In this document: positions 7,758 to 16,716 of the stretch, piece by piece
How the letters are laid out: each line of letters opens with the position of its first letter
Numbering within the stretch: position 1 is the first letter of the stretch
Source of the DNA: Microscillaceae bacterium
GTDB lineage: Bacteria > Bacteroidota > Bacteroidia > Cytophagales > Microscillaceae
Assembly (NCBI GenBank): GCA_003483885.1
Contig: DMXI01000687.1
Location: 1-64,000 of the forward strand
Direction of reading: 5' to 3'
DNA length: 64,000 nucleotides
The notes under the pieces: generated by a model
What the model was told of the DNA's origin: nothing
The model's input: only the letters and a program-made list of their open reading frames with translations
The model's database searches: none
Position numbers and translations under genes: made by a program

Positions 7758-8291
7758 TTATGCCCCCTCATAGGTATGAAAAGTCACCTCAGCTGTATTT
7801 TCGTCTAAAGCCTCTACTGTGATTTTCTCTTCAAAGTAATCTCCCACAGCCTTAAGTACACCTACCATTAAAAACCCAAGGCCACGGGGAGAATCATAAG
7901 TCATCTGAATGGTTTGGTTATCGATCGTTTTATAATGAAACCGAGGAGGAGTGGCATTGGCTACTTTGTCGGTAATTTTGGTGTGGGTGCGATCCATAGC
8001 CAAAACAAATTCGCGGGCATTGCTTCTTGCTACAAAAAATGCAAAATAATGCTTAGAAGCATATTTCATCCAAGCCTTGCCAAATGCCTCAGCCAATTGA
8101 TATTTATCGGTTTTTAGTTCTTGGCAGGCCACTTCGTAAATTTTATGAAAAGTATCATCTTCATAAGGGCGGTGGGCAAACATACGAACAGTGGCATCCT
8201 GACCCGCTTTGGTCAAAATGGTTTTCCAGGTTTGTTCTGAATATTCTTCTTTAACGAGCGCTTCAAAGCAGTTGAAAATAGATCCTAGCAT
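7758..8291 (-). CDS. H-NOX heme-nitric oxide/oxygen sensor
   Basis: 177 aa, the full length of stand-alone H-NOX proteins. Starts 'MLGSIFNCFEALV'. The proximal heme ligand is His103 in 'LAMDRTHTKI', aligned with the conserved LDxxHxxI. The heme-propionate motif YxSxR is exact: Tyr132, Ser134, Arg136 in 'TYDSPRGLG'. Bacterial H-NOX proteins usually regulate an adjacent histidine kinase or cyclic-di-GMP enzyme; no such gene is adjacent here. Instead it heads a minus-strand run with a bestrophin channel and an NTAN1-like protein, an unusual context. NO or redox sensing predicted; no distal Tyr typical of O2 binders was noticed, but this was not modelled. Confidence 0.9.
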   Translation of the reverse strand: MLGSIFNCFEALVKEEYSEQTWKTILTKAGQDATVRMFAHRPYEDDTFHKIYEVACQELKTDKYQLAEAFGKAWMKYASKHYFAFFVARSNAREFVLAMDRTHTKITDKVANATPPRFHYKTIDNQTIQMTYDSPRGLGFLMVGVLKAVGDYFEEKITVEALDENTAEVTFHTYEGA

Positions 8292-8493
8292 ATCACATGA
8301 TTTTTAATCTAAAAACTATGAAAGCACTCTTTGGGTTTAGGTAATTGAGTTTTTTTCCTGATTAAGAGCTGAACTTTTGGTTTAATAGTTTCATTGCTCC
8401 ATTATTAAAGTGTTTCGCAATGCATTAAAAGGTAATAAACTCAAGTATAAGAAAAATAGAGCCAGGAAGAATCAAGTAGCTTTTATTACAATT

Positions 8494-9318
8494 TCAAAAC
8501 TTCTCCAATAAAGTCCAATCCTTACGAGTTTCATTGTACTGCACATAGTATAATTTCCCCTGTTGTTTTTTAAGCGCAAATGTACCCATCATCTCTGGAA
8601 TATTATAGCCACTTATCTTTCTTAATGCTTGAGTATACACCATACGCACCTCAAGCAATACTCCTCCTTCTTTGAGCTGTTGCATCAAGGTGTAAAACAG
8701 ACTTGCCATCTGGTTATGATCCTTAATAGGAGAATATAAGTAGATAAAATCAAAAGAATGATAGTATTCCGGGGCAATTGTCAAGGCATTTCCCAACTTT
8801 ACGTGTATTTTTTCTCGCTGGATCATAGGTTGCCAAAACTGCTGGCTGATATTTACCAGGGTAGTATCGTACTCCAGTCCTTCGCTTTTCGTAAAACCCA
8901 GGCAAAGCGCGGCATACAGTTTTTCCCCATTGCCCGAACCAACATCTATAAAACTACGGTGTGATGACTCTTTCAGTCGTGTAACGACTTCCACAAAAGG
9001 CTCCATTCGATACAAAATACCGCCCCAATAACTAGTATCCAAGCTATGAATGTGATTATCAGCTTTTTGGCAAACGGCCGAAATGAGCCTGATTTTACGC
9101 AGGTTATTTGTTTCGTTTTGGCAATGTTGGCATACCTGCCAAGCGTCAATCCCGAGACTATCCAGGTGATGTTGTAACAAAGAGTCGCTTTCTGGTAAAT
9201 TGGCTTTCTTAAGAAACGCTTGTTGGGGAGTTAATTTATTTTTTGAGGCTTGTTTTGGTTCACAAGTATACAATGCCAATACCCCAAAAATCAACCCTAT
9301 TTGTACAGAAAATTTCAC
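8494..9318 (-). CDS. SAM-dependent methyltransferase-like protein with lipoprotein signal
   Basis: 274 aa. Residues 1-19 'MKFSVQIGLIFGVLALYTC' look like a lipoprotein signal with Cys19 lipidated. From ~118, 'SFIDVGSGNGEKLYAA' is motif I of a Rossmann methyltransferase, followed by 'GLEYDTTLVNIS' (motif II), 'VKLGNALT' and 'FDFIYLYSPI' (motif IV) and 'LKEGGVLLEVRM' (post-motif). The fold is like DOT1/class I methyltransferases. A methyltransferase outside the cytoplasm would lack SAM, so either the signal is a membrane anchor facing in, the start is wrong, or the enzyme is repurposed. A Cys pair 'CQHCQ' sits near 38. Monocistronic. Confidence 0.65.
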   Translation of the reverse strand: MKFSVQIGLIFGVLALYTCEPKQASKNKLTPQQAFLKKANLPESDSLLQHHLDSLGIDAWQVCQHCQNETNNLRKIRLISAVCQKADNHIHSLDTSYWGGILYRMEPFVEVVTRLKESSHRSFIDVGSGNGEKLYAALCLGFTKSEGLEYDTTLVNISQQFWQPMIQREKIHVKLGNALTIAPEYYHSFDFIYLYSPIKDHNQMASLFYTLMQQLKEGGVLLEVRMVYTQALRKISGYNIPEMMGTFALKKQQGKLYYVQYNETRKDWTLLEKF

Positions 9319-9353
9319 TCAGATGAATCAAAGTTCGTTATTAAACGCTTAGC

Positions 9354-10871
9354 TTACTTTTCTAAGGTTTTGAAAGCTACCCCCAGGTAGTTGATAATAT
9401 CGGAGGCCATCAAAGCATACTGGCCTTCTATTTTTGCAGCCAGATCACCCGCCAATCCATGTACATATACCCCAATAGCAGCCGCCTCGAAAGGAGTATA
9501 TTCTTGAGCCAGCAAACCTGTAATAATGCCCGTGAGCACATCACCACTTCCCGCCGTAGCCATTCCTGGATTTCCAGTGGAGTTAAAATATACGTTACCC
9601 TTTGGGGTCGCTAATGCCGAATGTGCCCCTTTAAGCAAAATATATACTCGATGTTTTTGACAAAAAGCTTTCAATGTTCTTAGGCGATCATAGTCGGTAC
9701 TGGTACGTCCCACCAAGCGTTCAAATTCCTTTGGATGGGGTGTGAGAATGCTGTTTTCTGGTACATTGGGCAATAGCTTGTCTTTGTTTTCAGCAATCAG
9801 GTTAATGGCATCGGCATCCAGCACCATAGGTTTGGTAGTATTTGCCAGCAGTTTAGTCAGGCACTTGAGCGTATCAGGATGTTTGCCCAATCCTGGCCCT
9901 ACCCCAATAGCTTTGTAGGGAGTGTTTTCTAATGAAGGGAAGTTAGTCAAATATTGATTATTGGCATCCAGCGATACCATCGCCTCAGGTAAAGTGGTTT
10001 GCATCACATTATAGCCACAAGTAGGCAAATGTGCCGTTAATAAACCCGCTCCCGCTCTTAGCCCAGCATGTGCCGTCAATACTGCCGCCCCAATTTTACC
10101 TTCGCTTCCAGCTAAGAGCAGCGCATGTCCATAAGACCCTTTGTGGGAATACTTAGCCCTGGGTTTAAATATTTTTTCTATGAATGCTTCATCCAAATAA
10201 TAATGTTCGGTGGGTGATTCGGCAATAAAATCTGCACTCAGGCCAATGGGTACTGTTTTCCACTCACCTACAAACTTATCGTTGTGTGGCAACAAAAAGG
10301 CTAGTTTGGGCAACTCAAAACTCACGGTGTAATCAGCTCGCACAATTACCCCACTGCTTAAACTATCGGTTAATAAGCCAGAAGCAATGTCCACTGATAC
10401 AATCATAGCACCACTTTTATTGAGGTGTTTTACCAGGGTAGCAGTCACTCCCTCAAGTGGTCGATTAAGCCCCGAGCCAAAGATCGCGTCAATTACTACT
10501 GCCTCAGCAGGAATTGTGGGAATGTGGCTCTCTTCAGTAATCTCCTGAATCGCGTGCTTTTTTTCCAAGCGCCCATAATTTACTTGAAAGTCTTCGGTAG
10601 CCTGGGACGAATACCGCACTACAAAAGGATGTACTTCGTACTGGTTGCCCAAAAGTAAACGGGCAATGGCCAGTCCATCTCCCCCATTATTACCCAAACC
10701 GCAAAAAATGTATACAGGGCGTTTAGCATTTCCTTGGGTAAATCCTTGGCCCATATACCAGCGAGTAAAAGCTACCGAGGCTCTTTCCATTAGGTTAATA
10801 GAGGAGATAACTTCTTTTTCGATGGTGTAGGCATCTAACTCTTTGATCTGGGAAGCAGTAAGAATCTTCAT
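9354..10871 (-). CDS. nnr: bifunctional NAD(P)H-hydrate epimerase / ADP-dependent dehydratase
   Basis: 505 aa. N-terminal NnrE half (1-~215): 'FCGLGNNGGDGLAIARLL' loop and 'IDAIFGSGLNRPLEG'. C-terminal NnrD half (~225-505): 'KYSHKGSYGHALLLAGS', 'GVGPGLG', 'LDADAINL', 'LTPHPKEFERL' and the nucleotide-binding 'GNPGMATAGSGDVLTGII'. Together they repair hydrated NADH/NADPH: epimerase interconverts R/S, dehydratase uses ADP. Both active sites look intact; the fusion is normal in bacteria. Cytosolic housekeeping enzyme, start ATG in 'MKILTASQIKELD' as usual for the family. Confidence 0.95.
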   Translation of the reverse strand: MKILTASQIKELDAYTIEKEVISSINLMERASVAFTRWYMGQGFTQGNAKRPVYIFCGLGNNGGDGLAIARLLLGNQYEVHPFVVRYSSQATEDFQVNYGRLEKKHAIQEITEESHIPTIPAEAVVIDAIFGSGLNRPLEGVTATLVKHLNKSGAMIVSVDIASGLLTDSLSSGVIVRADYTVSFELPKLAFLLPHNDKFVGEWKTVPIGLSADFIAESPTEHYYLDEAFIEKIFKPRAKYSHKGSYGHALLLAGSEGKIGAAVLTAHAGLRAGAGLLTAHLPTCGYNVMQTTLPEAMVSLDANNQYLTNFPSLENTPYKAIGVGPGLGKHPDTLKCLTKLLANTTKPMVLDADAINLIAENKDKLLPNVPENSILTPHPKEFERLVGRTSTDYDRLRTLKAFCQKHRVYILLKGAHSALATPKGNVYFNSTGNPGMATAGSGDVLTGIITGLLAQEYTPFEAAAIGVYVHGLAGDLAAKIEGQYALMASDIINYLGVAFKTLEK

Positions 10872-11015
10872 GTAATAAGGTAATGGTTAATAGGTAGTAA
10901 TATATTGATGGTAAGTGTGGGTGTTTTGCTCGCTGAGGTTTTTCGAGTAACCAATGAGCGTGTTTGGTTTCTAAGGACAGTGCCCTACTTCCAAACACGC
11001 TTATGTAATTTGTTC

Positions 11016-11417
11016 TTATAAAGTTCCTAACCAGTTTTTGGCATCCTGGTTTTTGTTAAAAATTTCAATCTCCACTGAGCGGCTTAGGTTGCGAATACTA
11101 TTTTTGGCAATAGCAGTACCCAAAATGTTTTTGGTATTTACCAAAGCTACATGCTGAAGTCCAGCCTCAACTAATTGAGGATATAGATCATCTTCTAGCC
11201 ACCATTGATCTTTTTCATTGAGACGAGATTGCTCTGTATTATCAGCAAGCCATTTGGTGGCTTTGTTTGCTTTAAATGCCTTTACGAGCTCTAGCATCGG
11301 TTGACGAAAGCTCTCCAGTTCTATTTTTGGGCCATAATAAAGCTTCCACTCTTCTAAAACAGCCTGGTTCTTTTCATCAAAAGTAATTTTCAAAAATTCG
11401 CTGTCAAAAACTACCAT
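11016..11417 (-). CDS. STAS/SpoIIAA-like small protein
   Basis: 133 aa. Alternation of strands and helices ('LKITFDEKNQAVLEEWKLY', 'KATKWLADNTEQSRL', 'VALVNTKNILGTAIAKNS', 'VEIEIFNKNQDAKNWLGTL') fits the SpoIIAA/STAS-like fold seen in many small Bacteroidota proteins. The C-terminal 'F..xxxAxxWL' ending is shared with two other proteins in the window (19358-19795, 53409-53828), making a loose paralogous group. Lies 60 bp downstream of the MaoC gene on the same strand. Function unknown. Confidence 0.5.
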   Translation of the reverse strand: MVVFDSEFLKITFDEKNQAVLEEWKLYYGPKIELESFRQPMLELVKAFKANKATKWLADNTEQSRLNEKDQWWLEDDLYPQLVEAGLQHVALVNTKNILGTAIAKNSIRNLSRSVEIEIFNKNQDAKNWLGTL

Positions 11418-11477
11418 AGGTCTATAATGTGGGTAAAATGAGAAAATGTTTTTTTACAAATGGGTTTAAATAAATTA

Positions 11478-11933
11478 TCAAGCAAAAAACCTCATCAATG
11501 ATTCGGCTACACACACGGGCTTTTCTTGCCCTTCACGCTCAAAAGTAGCCGTAAAAGTAGCCTGCAAGCCACCATCTACTTCTTTGTAAGCCGAAAACAC
11601 AATTTTTGCTCTTATTTTGCTTCCTGTAATCACTGGTGACATAAACCTTACCTTGTCGGTGCCATAGTTCAAGCCAAACTTTACGCCTTGTACATCCAAC
11701 ACCTCATTCAACAATTTAGGCAGCAAAGAAAGCGTCAAAAAACCGTGGGCTATAGTGGTACGGAAAGGTGATTCTTTTTTTGCTCTTTCTACATCTACAT
11801 GTATCCATTGATGATCCCCAGTAGCTTCTGCAAATTTATTGATCATTTCTTGGGTAATAACCTCCCATTCAGTAACACCCAACTCTTTTTCGTGGTATGT
11901 TTTCAATTCTTCTAATCCGTTGATTACCAGCAT
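11478..11933 (-). CDS. MaoC-family (R)-specific enoyl-CoA hydratase
   Basis: 151 aa, hot-dog fold. 'ATGDHQWIHVDVERA' carries catalytic Asp40 and His45 of hydratase 2, followed by 'SPFRTTIAHGFLTLSLLP', the family's second block, and 'NYGTDKVRFMSPV'. Hydrates or dehydrates (R)-3-hydroxyacyl-CoA in fatty-acid or polyhydroxyalkanoate-related metabolism. Cytosolic. Downstream on the same strand is the STAS-like gene at 11016-11417, possibly co-transcribed. Confidence 0.9.
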   Translation of the reverse strand: MLVINGLEELKTYHEKELGVTEWEVITQEMINKFAEATGDHQWIHVDVERAKKESPFRTTIAHGFLTLSLLPKLLNEVLDVQGVKFGLNYGTDKVRFMSPVITGSKIRAKIVFSAYKEVDGGLQATFTATFEREGQEKPVCVAESLMRFFA

Positions 11934-12168
11934 AAGGTTAATTTACTTTTTGTTTTTTTTACAAATTCATTGGGGTTCAATATAGGAAGTCATGTCGACT
12001 TTTCCTATTATCCGAAATAACAACTTTTTGCAAAATAGTATCCATAACTAATATATTATGTTAAATTTAAAATTCATTAAATTATTACTAATTTTAGCTA
12101 TTGATCATTCTCCCTCAAACAACCATAAAATTGTCAACCTATAAAATCAAAATTAAAACAATTGAGTA

Positions 12169-12870
12169 ATGGAAAAACAAAAAATAGTCGTTCTGACAGG
12201 TGCAGGTATTAGTGCCGAAAGTGGTATCAAAACTTTTAGAGATTCAGATGGTTTGTGGGAAAACCACAATGTAATGGAAGTAGCTTCGCCTGAAGGTTGG
12301 AAAGCAGATCGGGAGCTGGTACTAGAGTTTTATAATCAACGTCGTGCCCAAGCTTTAGCTGCTCAACCCAATCCTGGGCATTTCGGCTTGGCTCAACTAG
12401 AAACCCATTATGAGGTGGTTATAGTAACCCAAAATATCGATGACTTACACGAAAAAGCAGGCTCTACCAATATTGTCCACCTTCACGGAGAGTTGAACAA
12501 GGTACGCAGTACAGTAGACCCTAATTTGGTATACGAATGGGGCGATAAACCAGTCAAAATTGGCGATAAATGCGAAAAAGGCTCTCAATTGAGACCTCAC
12601 ATTGTATGGTTTGGCGAAGCAGTCCCTTTGATGGAAAAGGCCGTGATGGAGGTAGTAGATGCCGATATTTTTATGGTAGTAGGCACCTCATTATTGGTAT
12701 ACCCAGCAGCGGGATTATTAGATTATGTAGAAGATCACGTACCTAAGTACATTGTAGACCCTAATATGCCTGATGTGCGCACTCGACCAAACTTACACCT
12801 GATAGAAGAAAAAGGTTCGGTAGGGGTACCAGCCTTGGTCGAAAAGCTCGTTGCTAAAGCTTCTGAATAA
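12169..12870 (+). CDS. cobB: class III sirtuin, NAD-dependent protein deacylase
   Basis: 233 aa. 'LTGAGISAESGIKTFRDSDG' NAD-binding block at ~9-28, 'TQNIDDLHEKAG' at ~87, catalytic His106 in 'HLHGEL', and 'RPHIVWFGEAVP' at ~142. Tyr55 and Arg58 ('YNQRR') match the YxxR pair that lets SIRT5/CobB remove succinyl and malonyl groups. The zinc module is odd: between His106 and the 'RPH' block only one Cys (Cys135) is present, where E. coli CobB has a Cys cluster; the region is shortened to 'GDKCEKGSQLRP'. This zinc-poor form is seen in Bacteroidota homologues (recollection). Single gene. Confidence 0.9.
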   Translation: MEKQKIVVLTGAGISAESGIKTFRDSDGLWENHNVMEVASPEGWKADRELVLEFYNQRRAQALAAQPNPGHFGLAQLETHYEVVIVTQNIDDLHEKAGSTNIVHLHGELNKVRSTVDPNLVYEWGDKPVKIGDKCEKGSQLRPHIVWFGEAVPLMEKAVMEVVDADIFMVVGTSLLVYPAAGLLDYVEDHVPKYIVDPNMPDVRTRPNLHLIEEKGSVGVPALVEKLVAKASE

Positions 12871-12940
12871 GTGTAAGCACTGGATAGTAAGTAATTGCTA
12901 TTCAGTGCTATAACTATATTTCACTCCATAAGATAGATAA

Positions 12941-13501
12941 TCAATCATAATGAACCCATTCGTCCTTTTGGTTATCCAGGCTCACTCCCAGTCCCATTAC
13001 AAGTCGGTTTGCAAAATTAAAATAGGCGATAACTAACGTAGCATCTAGAATAGCGCGATCTTCCAATCCAGCCTTTTTAAGGGGCTCTAACGCTGCTTCG
13101 TTGACGTGGCCAGGATTTAAAGTCAAATTTTTAGCCAGCTCACATAGTAATTGATCCACTTCACTCAGCGCCACCTTAGTATAATCAGTTCTCAGTTGTT
13201 GTACTTTTGGTTCATCCTTCCAAAAATTATTCAATGCAATACCATGATATGTTTGGCAATATTCGCATTGATTATTCGCAGATACGATCACTGCTATCAT
13301 TTCTCGCTGATACCTACGCAACGGTGATTTGCCAAACATAATCCCCAAATAGAGTTCCATATGATGGATAATTGATGCTGGGTTAAGGCTCTGGACTTTA
13401 TACACATCAGCGATTGTGCCTCTTTTTTTCAGGACTTCTTCGTACACCTCTTTTAGTTGCCCTTCGGCTACTTCAGGTTCAATCATTTCGATAAAAAACA
13501 T
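12941..13501 (-). CDS. AhpD-like / carboxymuconolactone decarboxylase family protein
   Basis: 186 aa, all-helical. The redox motif CxxC-x3-H is exact: Cys79, Cys82, His86 in 'CEYCQTYHGIAL'. The preceding 'RRYQREMIAVIVSANNQ' and following 'LCELAKNLTLNPGHV' and 'AILDATLVIAYFNFANR' blocks match the peroxidase-related (TIGR01926-type) AhpD group. Predicted to reduce peroxides as a thiol peroxidase or partner of alkyl-hydroperoxide reductase. Convergent with the sirtuin gene. Cytosolic. Confidence 0.88.
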   Translation of the reverse strand: MFFIEMIEPEVAEGQLKEVYEEVLKKRGTIADVYKVQSLNPASIIHHMELYLGIMFGKSPLRRYQREMIAVIVSANNQCEYCQTYHGIALNNFWKDEPKVQQLRTDYTKVALSEVDQLLCELAKNLTLNPGHVNEAALEPLKKAGLEDRAILDATLVIAYFNFANRLVMGLGVSLDNQKDEWVHYD

Positions 13502-13609
13502 ATTTATTTTGTTTTAAAATTAGGCTGTGCTTATTTCACAAAAGATATAAATTTAGTTAAATTGTGAATTACAAGAAGTAAAACAATGGGGCTTTAATAG
13601 ATTACTAAG

Positions 13610-15775
13610 GTGCAACAAAACCAACGTACAAATCATCAGGTTTTATTCATTCTATATAATAAGAGGTGGTTTTATTACCTCTTGCCTGGTATATTTTGCC
13701 TTTTTGCCCCCCAGACTTTTAGTCAATCCTATCTCTCCGATAGCTTGATTAGTGAACTAAAAAAAGTAAGAATAAAAAGCCCTCGTAATAAAAAAATCCA
13801 GCTTAACTTATTGAACCAAATTGGAGAGGCCCTGCTCAAAGAAGGTTCGCCCGAAGCTTTGAAATATATCCGTCAGGCGATGATTATGGGCACTCAAACC
13901 AACGAAAAAGTGGATAAACTTCAGTCTCAATTTGTGATGGGACTTTTTTACCAAAAAAATGATCAACCCCAACAAGCCATCAAATACTTTAAAGCAGCGT
14001 TGGAGACTTCAAAAATAGAAAAAATTCACGCTCGCTCCGCTGAGATATCATTGCATTTGGGGAATTGCTATCGTTCCTTCAACGAGATCAAAAGTAGCCT
14101 CTTTCACTACTTTGAAGCCGCGAGTTTTTACCGAAAAATACCCAACCAAAAGGGGTATATTGAAGCCATCAACAATGTAGCTGGTGCCTTCTATGATTTG
14201 GGTGAATACCGCAACTCTCTTAAATATTTTCTGAACGTACTAAAAACTGCCCAAAGCATCCAAAACCTCCGTCTTATAGCGGTCTCTTTTAACAATGTAG
14301 GCAGCACCTACAATATATTGGGTAGTCATGACAAAGCACAAGAATATTTAAAAAAAGGCTTGAACCTAGTAGCCGAACGCAAAAACCTGGAAAGAATCAA
14401 GGGAGCTTTATTGAGTAGCTTAGGAGAGGTTTATCTCTTACAACAAAGTTATGACAAAGCACTGAAGTACTTCGCTCAAGCCTGGGATATTGCTCAACAG
14501 CTACAGAACCAACACTTAACTATTGTAGTTGCGCGTGATTTGGCCAAAGTATATGCTCAGCAAAAAAATTATACAAATGCCATAACGTATCAAAAGAAAA
14601 GTTTGGTTGCCGCTCAAACCAGTAAAAACTTATTCGAAGTACAAGCCAGCTACAAACTTATCTCAGCCATTTATAAGGCATCAAAAGATTACGAAAATGC
14701 TTTTTATTATTACGACAAATACCACCAATTAAGGGATTCGTCAGATCAAAAAGGGCAAATAGAGGCTACCCGGCGGATGGAGCTTCGTTTTCAGAACACT
14801 CAAAAAGAGCAAGCTATCAAGCTACTCACCAAAGAAAAGCAAATACAAGAGGCGCATTTTCAGCATCAAAAAAACTTAATTTACTTGAGTATCCTCATTT
14901 TTTTACTCATTCTCATTCCTTCTTTTATCTACTACCGCCACTCCAAAGAAAAAAAGCATACCCGTATTTTATTTGAGGAAAGAAATAAAATCATTGCGCT
15001 ACAAAATGAAAAAATACGAGCCCAAACCTACCACATGGAGCGCAAGCACGAAGAACTCCAAAATAAGAACCAGGCGTTGGTCACGCTCAATCAGGAAAAG
15101 AATGTATTGGTAGGCATGCTGGCCCATGACTTACGAAGCCCTCTTAACCAACTCAAAGGGCTTATACAGCTATGTCAAATGACTGCTGCCCATGAAGATG
15201 AAACCACTGATTATCTCCAAAAAGCGATGCAATCTACCGAACGTCTCCAGACTATGATTGATCGCATCTTGGATTTAAAGGTGATAGAAGCACAAGAATT
15301 GACAATACACACCGAATGCATCGATTTGAATATCCTGCTGGAAGAAGTCATCAATAACTACCAGGAGCAAGCTCAGAAAAAACTCATTAAAATTATCCTG
15401 CCATTTTATGACAAAAACTTTAAGGTAAACCTGGACAGGAACTTTATCCTGCAAATTATGGAAAACTTATTATCCAATGCTCTCAAGTTTTCCCCTCCTC
15501 ACAAACACATCTATATTGCCTTAAATGCTCAAGCCCGTAAAGTAAGAATCACTGTTAAAGATGAAGGACCAGGTATAAGTCCAGAGGATCAGAAAAAGCT
15601 TTTTGGAAAATTTCAAAGGCTCAGTGCTCAGCCAACGGGTGGTGAGCATACGGTAGGCTTGGGGCTGTCAATTGTAAAAAAATTTGTAGAAGCCATGAAC
15701 GGTAAAATCTGGTGCGAAAGTACTCCTGGTGAAGGAGCTTGCTTTATTGTAGAGTTTGAGCAAGCCTATGCTTGA
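13610..15775 (+). CDS. TPR-containing sensor histidine kinase
   Basis: 721 aa; start taken at GTG 13610 because it gives a signal-like hydrophobic segment ('YYLLPGIFCLFAPQTFSQ', ~22-39) and no better ATG precedes the TPRs. Residues ~50-390 hold about eight TPRs, presumably periplasmic. A single membrane span 'LIYLSILIFLLILIPSFIYY' at ~423-442 is followed by a coiled coil, then HisKA with phospho-acceptor His506 ('LAHDLRSPLNQL'), N box 'ENLLSNALKFSP', G1 'DEGPGIS', F 'LFGKFQRL' and G2 'TVGLGLSIVKKFVE'. Kinase core is complete. No response regulator is adjacent; the regulator at 59178 is far away. A terminator hairpin follows immediately. Confidence 0.92.
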   Translation: MQQNQRTNHQVLFILYNKRWFYYLLPGIFCLFAPQTFSQSYLSDSLISELKKVRIKSPRNKKIQLNLLNQIGEALLKEGSPEALKYIRQAMIMGTQTNEKVDKLQSQFVMGLFYQKNDQPQQAIKYFKAALETSKIEKIHARSAEISLHLGNCYRSFNEIKSSLFHYFEAASFYRKIPNQKGYIEAINNVAGAFYDLGEYRNSLKYFLNVLKTAQSIQNLRLIAVSFNNVGSTYNILGSHDKAQEYLKKGLNLVAERKNLERIKGALLSSLGEVYLLQQSYDKALKYFAQAWDIAQQLQNQHLTIVVARDLAKVYAQQKNYTNAITYQKKSLVAAQTSKNLFEVQASYKLISAIYKASKDYENAFYYYDKYHQLRDSSDQKGQIEATRRMELRFQNTQKEQAIKLLTKEKQIQEAHFQHQKNLIYLSILIFLLILIPSFIYYRHSKEKKHTRILFEERNKIIALQNEKIRAQTYHMERKHEELQNKNQALVTLNQEKNVLVGMLAHDLRSPLNQLKGLIQLCQMTAAHEDETTDYLQKAMQSTERLQTMIDRILDLKVIEAQELTIHTECIDLNILLEEVINNYQEQAQKKLIKIILPFYDKNFKVNLDRNFILQIMENLLSNALKFSPPHKHIYIALNAQARKVRITVKDEGPGISPEDQKKLFGKFQRLSAQPTGGEHTVGLGLSIVKKFVEAMNGKIWCESTPGEGACFIVEFEQAYA

Positions 15776-15780
15776 GCATA

Positions 15781-15811
15781 GAAAGCCGGATTATTCATCC
15801 AGCTTTCTTTC
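15781..15811 (+). terminator. hairpin terminator after the histidine kinase gene
   Basis: GAAAGCCGGAT (15781-15791) pairs with ATCCAGCTTTC (15797-15807) with one mismatch and a 5-nt loop, followed by TTTCT. Placed 5 bp after the stop codon. Confidence 0.7.
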
Positions 15812-16716
15812 TGACATCAAGAACATACGCATAGTTTCCCTCAACTAAGTGATATCTTAAATGTCCTATTCTTTAGGTTTAAGATGCCGCTGGTGAGTTG
15901 ATACATTTGTTATTTAAGTTAAATTAGGATTAATAATCGCAAAAGTGTTTAAAACTAGCTAAGTGGCAGGTATTCGTTTTAGATGAATCTACGAATCAAA
16001 ATAACTGTTGCTGAATCAGCAGACAATAGCCAAAGAGTAGTGAATTGTTGGAGGGGATTTTCTTATGTATCCCCAATGTGAAGTGTTTTGTGAGAAAAGT
16101 AATAATCGTTTAATCAATCTAAGTTTCCAGTAGGTTTTCGTTTTCATAGTTTTTCAGAAGGTAAATATCAGTCTATATCTTAATTCACGTACTTAGCTAC
16201 TACTAAGTTGGCTCCTTTCCTCAGGTAAAACATACTTATGTACTTGAATAACAGTAGTAATACTCAATGAACACCCATCTTTTCCTGTAAAATGAATAGC
16301 TCTCTATCAAGTAATCAAAGCCTTTTAAGAGCATATCAAAAAAATAAAAATTGCACTTTTTCAATTTAAAAACAGATCCAATAGCTTATATTATTGTAGT
16401 ACACAAGGAAAATTATTTCTGTGTATCTATCGTTTGTTTAATCTTAATAAACTTATACTGTTTCGCCAGATATCAATGATTCCACTAGTTTTTTGAGATT
16501 GTTGATAGAACAAATTAAGCGTATGAAACGGATAGCATATCGATTTTTTACTCTTTAAAGCTCATTCATTACAAAAAACATTACGTGACCGCAACGCTAC
16601 AAAGCATAGACAATTTTGACTTTGGAACTCCAAAACCAAGATAATCTTGAATGTTAATATACCTAAAACAAAAATTAAATGAGTACTTATCCGCCATACA
16701 AAAGCCAATAAATCTG
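15812..16716. other. 905-bp gene-free stretch
   Basis: No ORF of useful length on either strand, no tRNA-like or repeat structure and no recognisable decayed gene found by eye. Base composition is AT-rich and stop codons occur in all frames. It lies between the kinase terminator and the 3' end of the converging OmpA gene, so it is not needed as a promoter region for either. An unannotated small RNA cannot be excluded. Confidence 0.5.

Noticed and set aside
9354..10871. Fusion artefact of two genes (epimerase and dehydratase)
   Set aside because: The NnrE-NnrD fusion is normal in bacteria and the junction is continuous.
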